Shown one piece after another: positions 62,929 to 64,000 of a stretch of 64,000 bases of DNA. Numbering within the stretch: the first letter of the stretch is position 1; each line of letters begins with the position of its first letter. The notes beneath the pieces were generated by a model. The model searched no databases and had not been told where the DNA came from. It worked only from the letters and a program-made list of their open reading frames with translations. This stretch comes from Bradyrhizobium sp. dw_78 (GTDB lineage Bacteria; Pseudomonadota; Alphaproteobacteria; Rhizobiales; Xanthobacteraceae): positions 310,001-374,000 of the forward strand of contig NZ_JAAVUS010000004.1 of assembly GCF_018449525.1 (NCBI RefSeq), written 5' to 3'. The position numbers and the translations under genes were made by a program.

Positions 62929-64000
62929 CACACGCGCTCCAGAATGCAGGTTGAGGCGGCATGGCGGACGCCCAGCAGGCCGCCGGTGCCATGGGCGATC
63001 GCGAGGTCGCAATTCGGCACCTGGACCTTCGGATGCGCTTGCCCGCGAAGCTGGCGCACCGCTTCGAGGATCTTGGTCATGCCGCCGCGATTGACCGGAT
63101 GGTTGCTGCACAACCCGCCGCCATCGGTGTTGAACGGCAATTTGCCGACACCGGAGATCAGATTGCCGTCGGCGACGAACTTGCCGCCCTCGCCCTTCTT
63201 GCAGAAGCCGAGATCCTCGAGCTGCATCAGGACCGTGATGGTGAAGCTGTCGTAGATCGAGGCGTATTTGATGTCCTTTGGCGTCACGCCTGCCTCTTCG
63301 AACGCGCGCGGCCCGGACCACAGGCCCGCCGAATGGGTGAGATCGAGATCCTTGCCGCCGCGCGGCCCTTTCATCGCCTCGCCGTGGCCGATCAGCCGCA
63401 CCAGCGGCTTCTTCAGGCTTTTGGCGATTTCCGGCGTGGTGACGATCAGCGCGCCGCCGCCGTCGGTGACGACGCAGCAGTCCATCCGGTGCAGCGGATC
63501 GGAAATCATCGGCGAGTTCAGCACGTCCTCGACGGTGACGACGTCCTTCAGCATCGCGTTCGGATTATATTGCGCGTGATGCGAGGCCGCGACCTTGATC
63601 CAGGCGAGCTGTTCGCTGGTGGTGCCATAGTCGTGCATATGGCGCATGGCACACATGCCATAGGCATTGTGGGTGGTGGCGCCATAGGCGGCCTCGAAAT
63701 CCACCTCGGCGCCGGTGACGCGCGGCGGCATCGGGCCGGTGCGCGGCTTGCCGGCCAGTGTGATCAGCGCGACCGAGCACTTGCCGGCCGCGATCGCCTC
63801 CGCAGCATGGCCGAGATGGATCAGATAGGAACAGCCGCCGGTCTCGGTGGAATCGACATGGCGCAGCTTGTTGAGGTCGAGGCCTAGATAATCGACCATC
63901 GGCCACAGGCCGCCCGGCGCGTCTCCGGCGCAGAAATAGCCGTCGATATCGTGCTTGGTGAGGCCGGCATCCTCAAGGGCACCCCTGGCGACCTCGGCAT
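62928..64000 (-). CDS. thiolase-like / lipid-transfer protein (partial, continues beyond the window)
   Basis: The visible 357 residues are the C-terminal part of a thiolase-superfamily protein; its start lies beyond position 64000. HVDSTETGGCSYLIHLGHAAEAIAAGK is where thiolases have the nucleophilic NCxxGS, so the usual Cys seems absent. LPFNTDGGGLCSNHPVNRGGMTKILEAVRQLRG and CDLAIAHGTGGLLGVRHAAS follow, the style of SCP2/Ltp2-type proteins. Linked to the DUF35 gene, it may be an aldolase or thiolase for CoA-bound side chains. Confidence 0.85.
   Translation of the reverse strand, partial: AEVARGALEDAGLTKHDIDGYFCAGDAPGGLWPMVDYLGLDLNKLRHVDSTETGGCSYLIHLGHAAEAIAAGKCSVALITLAGKPRTGPMPPRVTGAEVDFEAAYGATTHNAYGMCAMRHMHDYGTTSEQLAWIKVAASHHAQYNPNAMLKDVVTVEDVLNSPMISDPLHRMDCCVVTDGGGALIVTTPEIAKSLKKPLVRLIGHGEAMKGPRGGKDLDLTHSAGLWSGPRAFEEAGVTPKDIKYASIYDSFTITVLMQLEDLGFCKKGEGGKFVADGNLISGVGKLPFNTDGGGLCSNHPVNRGGMTKILEAVRQLRGQAHPKVQVPNCDLAIAHGTGGLLGVRHAASTCILERV

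Overview
The window reads as a chromosomal segment of an alphaproteobacterium of the Bradyrhizobium / Rhodopseudomonas type (Nitrobacteraceae). The grounds are high GC with strong third-position bias, a D-tartrate dehydratase and a 288-residue oxaloacetate decarboxylase very like the Bradyrhizobium enzymes, CsgH-type curli genes, GrlR-like and GGGTRA-patatin proteins, and the palindromic intergenic repeats usual in these genomes (ends TAGAGCATGAT, GTCATTCCGGG, GTCATTGC, CCCTCTCCCC). No rRNA, CRISPR array, intact prophage or complete insertion sequence was seen.

Layout. 0-2.6 kb: tartrate dehydratase plus a DctA-type carrier. 2.6-6.9 kb: a decayed enoyl-CoA hydratase/phosphate acetyltransferase fragment, a class III cyclase/TolB-like/TPR protein and a small secreted Cys-rich protein that share a duplicated ~100-bp upstream region, and an AraC regulator. 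7-23.3 kb: three paralogues of a winged-helix / STAND ATPase / TPR regulator. One is intact, one is frameshifted and truncated, and one carries a single-base frameshift. Two of them converge on genes for unusual family III CoA-transferases. Between them lie a minus-strand envelope cluster (OprB porin, PRC-barrel, HdeD, OpgC) and a patatin lipoprotein. 24.6-31.3 kb: a probable small integrated segment bounded by a 16-bp repeat of the tRNA-Leu(GAG) 3' end, with an integrase remnant next to the tRNA. It carries a hydrolase/LysR pair and oxyR-ahpC-ahpF.

31.4-43.4 kb is mostly core: FliN-like protein, lipB, hybrid kinase, acylphosphatase, oxaloacetate decarboxylase, propionyl-CoA carboxylase alpha, a cNMP-binding protein, a phosphatase/phosphodiesterase behind a PHO box, a 1-Cys peroxiredoxin, tRNA-Arg(TCG) and a Mug-type DNA glycosylase. 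43.5-50 kb: a second PHO-box gene and an alphaproteobacterial curli locus (large curlin, csgH, minor curlin-like subunit, csgF, csgG), with a HigBA-like toxin-antitoxin pair on the opposite strand inside it, then a lytic transglycosylase. 50-59 kb: small membrane proteins, VOC, GrlR-like, LysR/DoxX, a large sensor kinase, a TctC-type binding protein and a NUDIX hydrolase. 59.4-64 kb: a minus-strand acyl-CoA/steroid-like catabolic run (DapA-like lyase, SDR, MaoC hydratase, DUF35 protein, thiolase-like protein) that leaves the window.

Functional links. Oxidative-stress defence appears twice (oxyR-ahpCF and 1-Cys Prx). Phosphate-starvation control is suggested at 38.25 and 43.47 kb. The curli genes form a complete subunit/chaperone/pore set apart from csgE and csgD, which are not seen. 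Start codons were adjusted where a ribosome-binding site or family alignment favoured an internal start.
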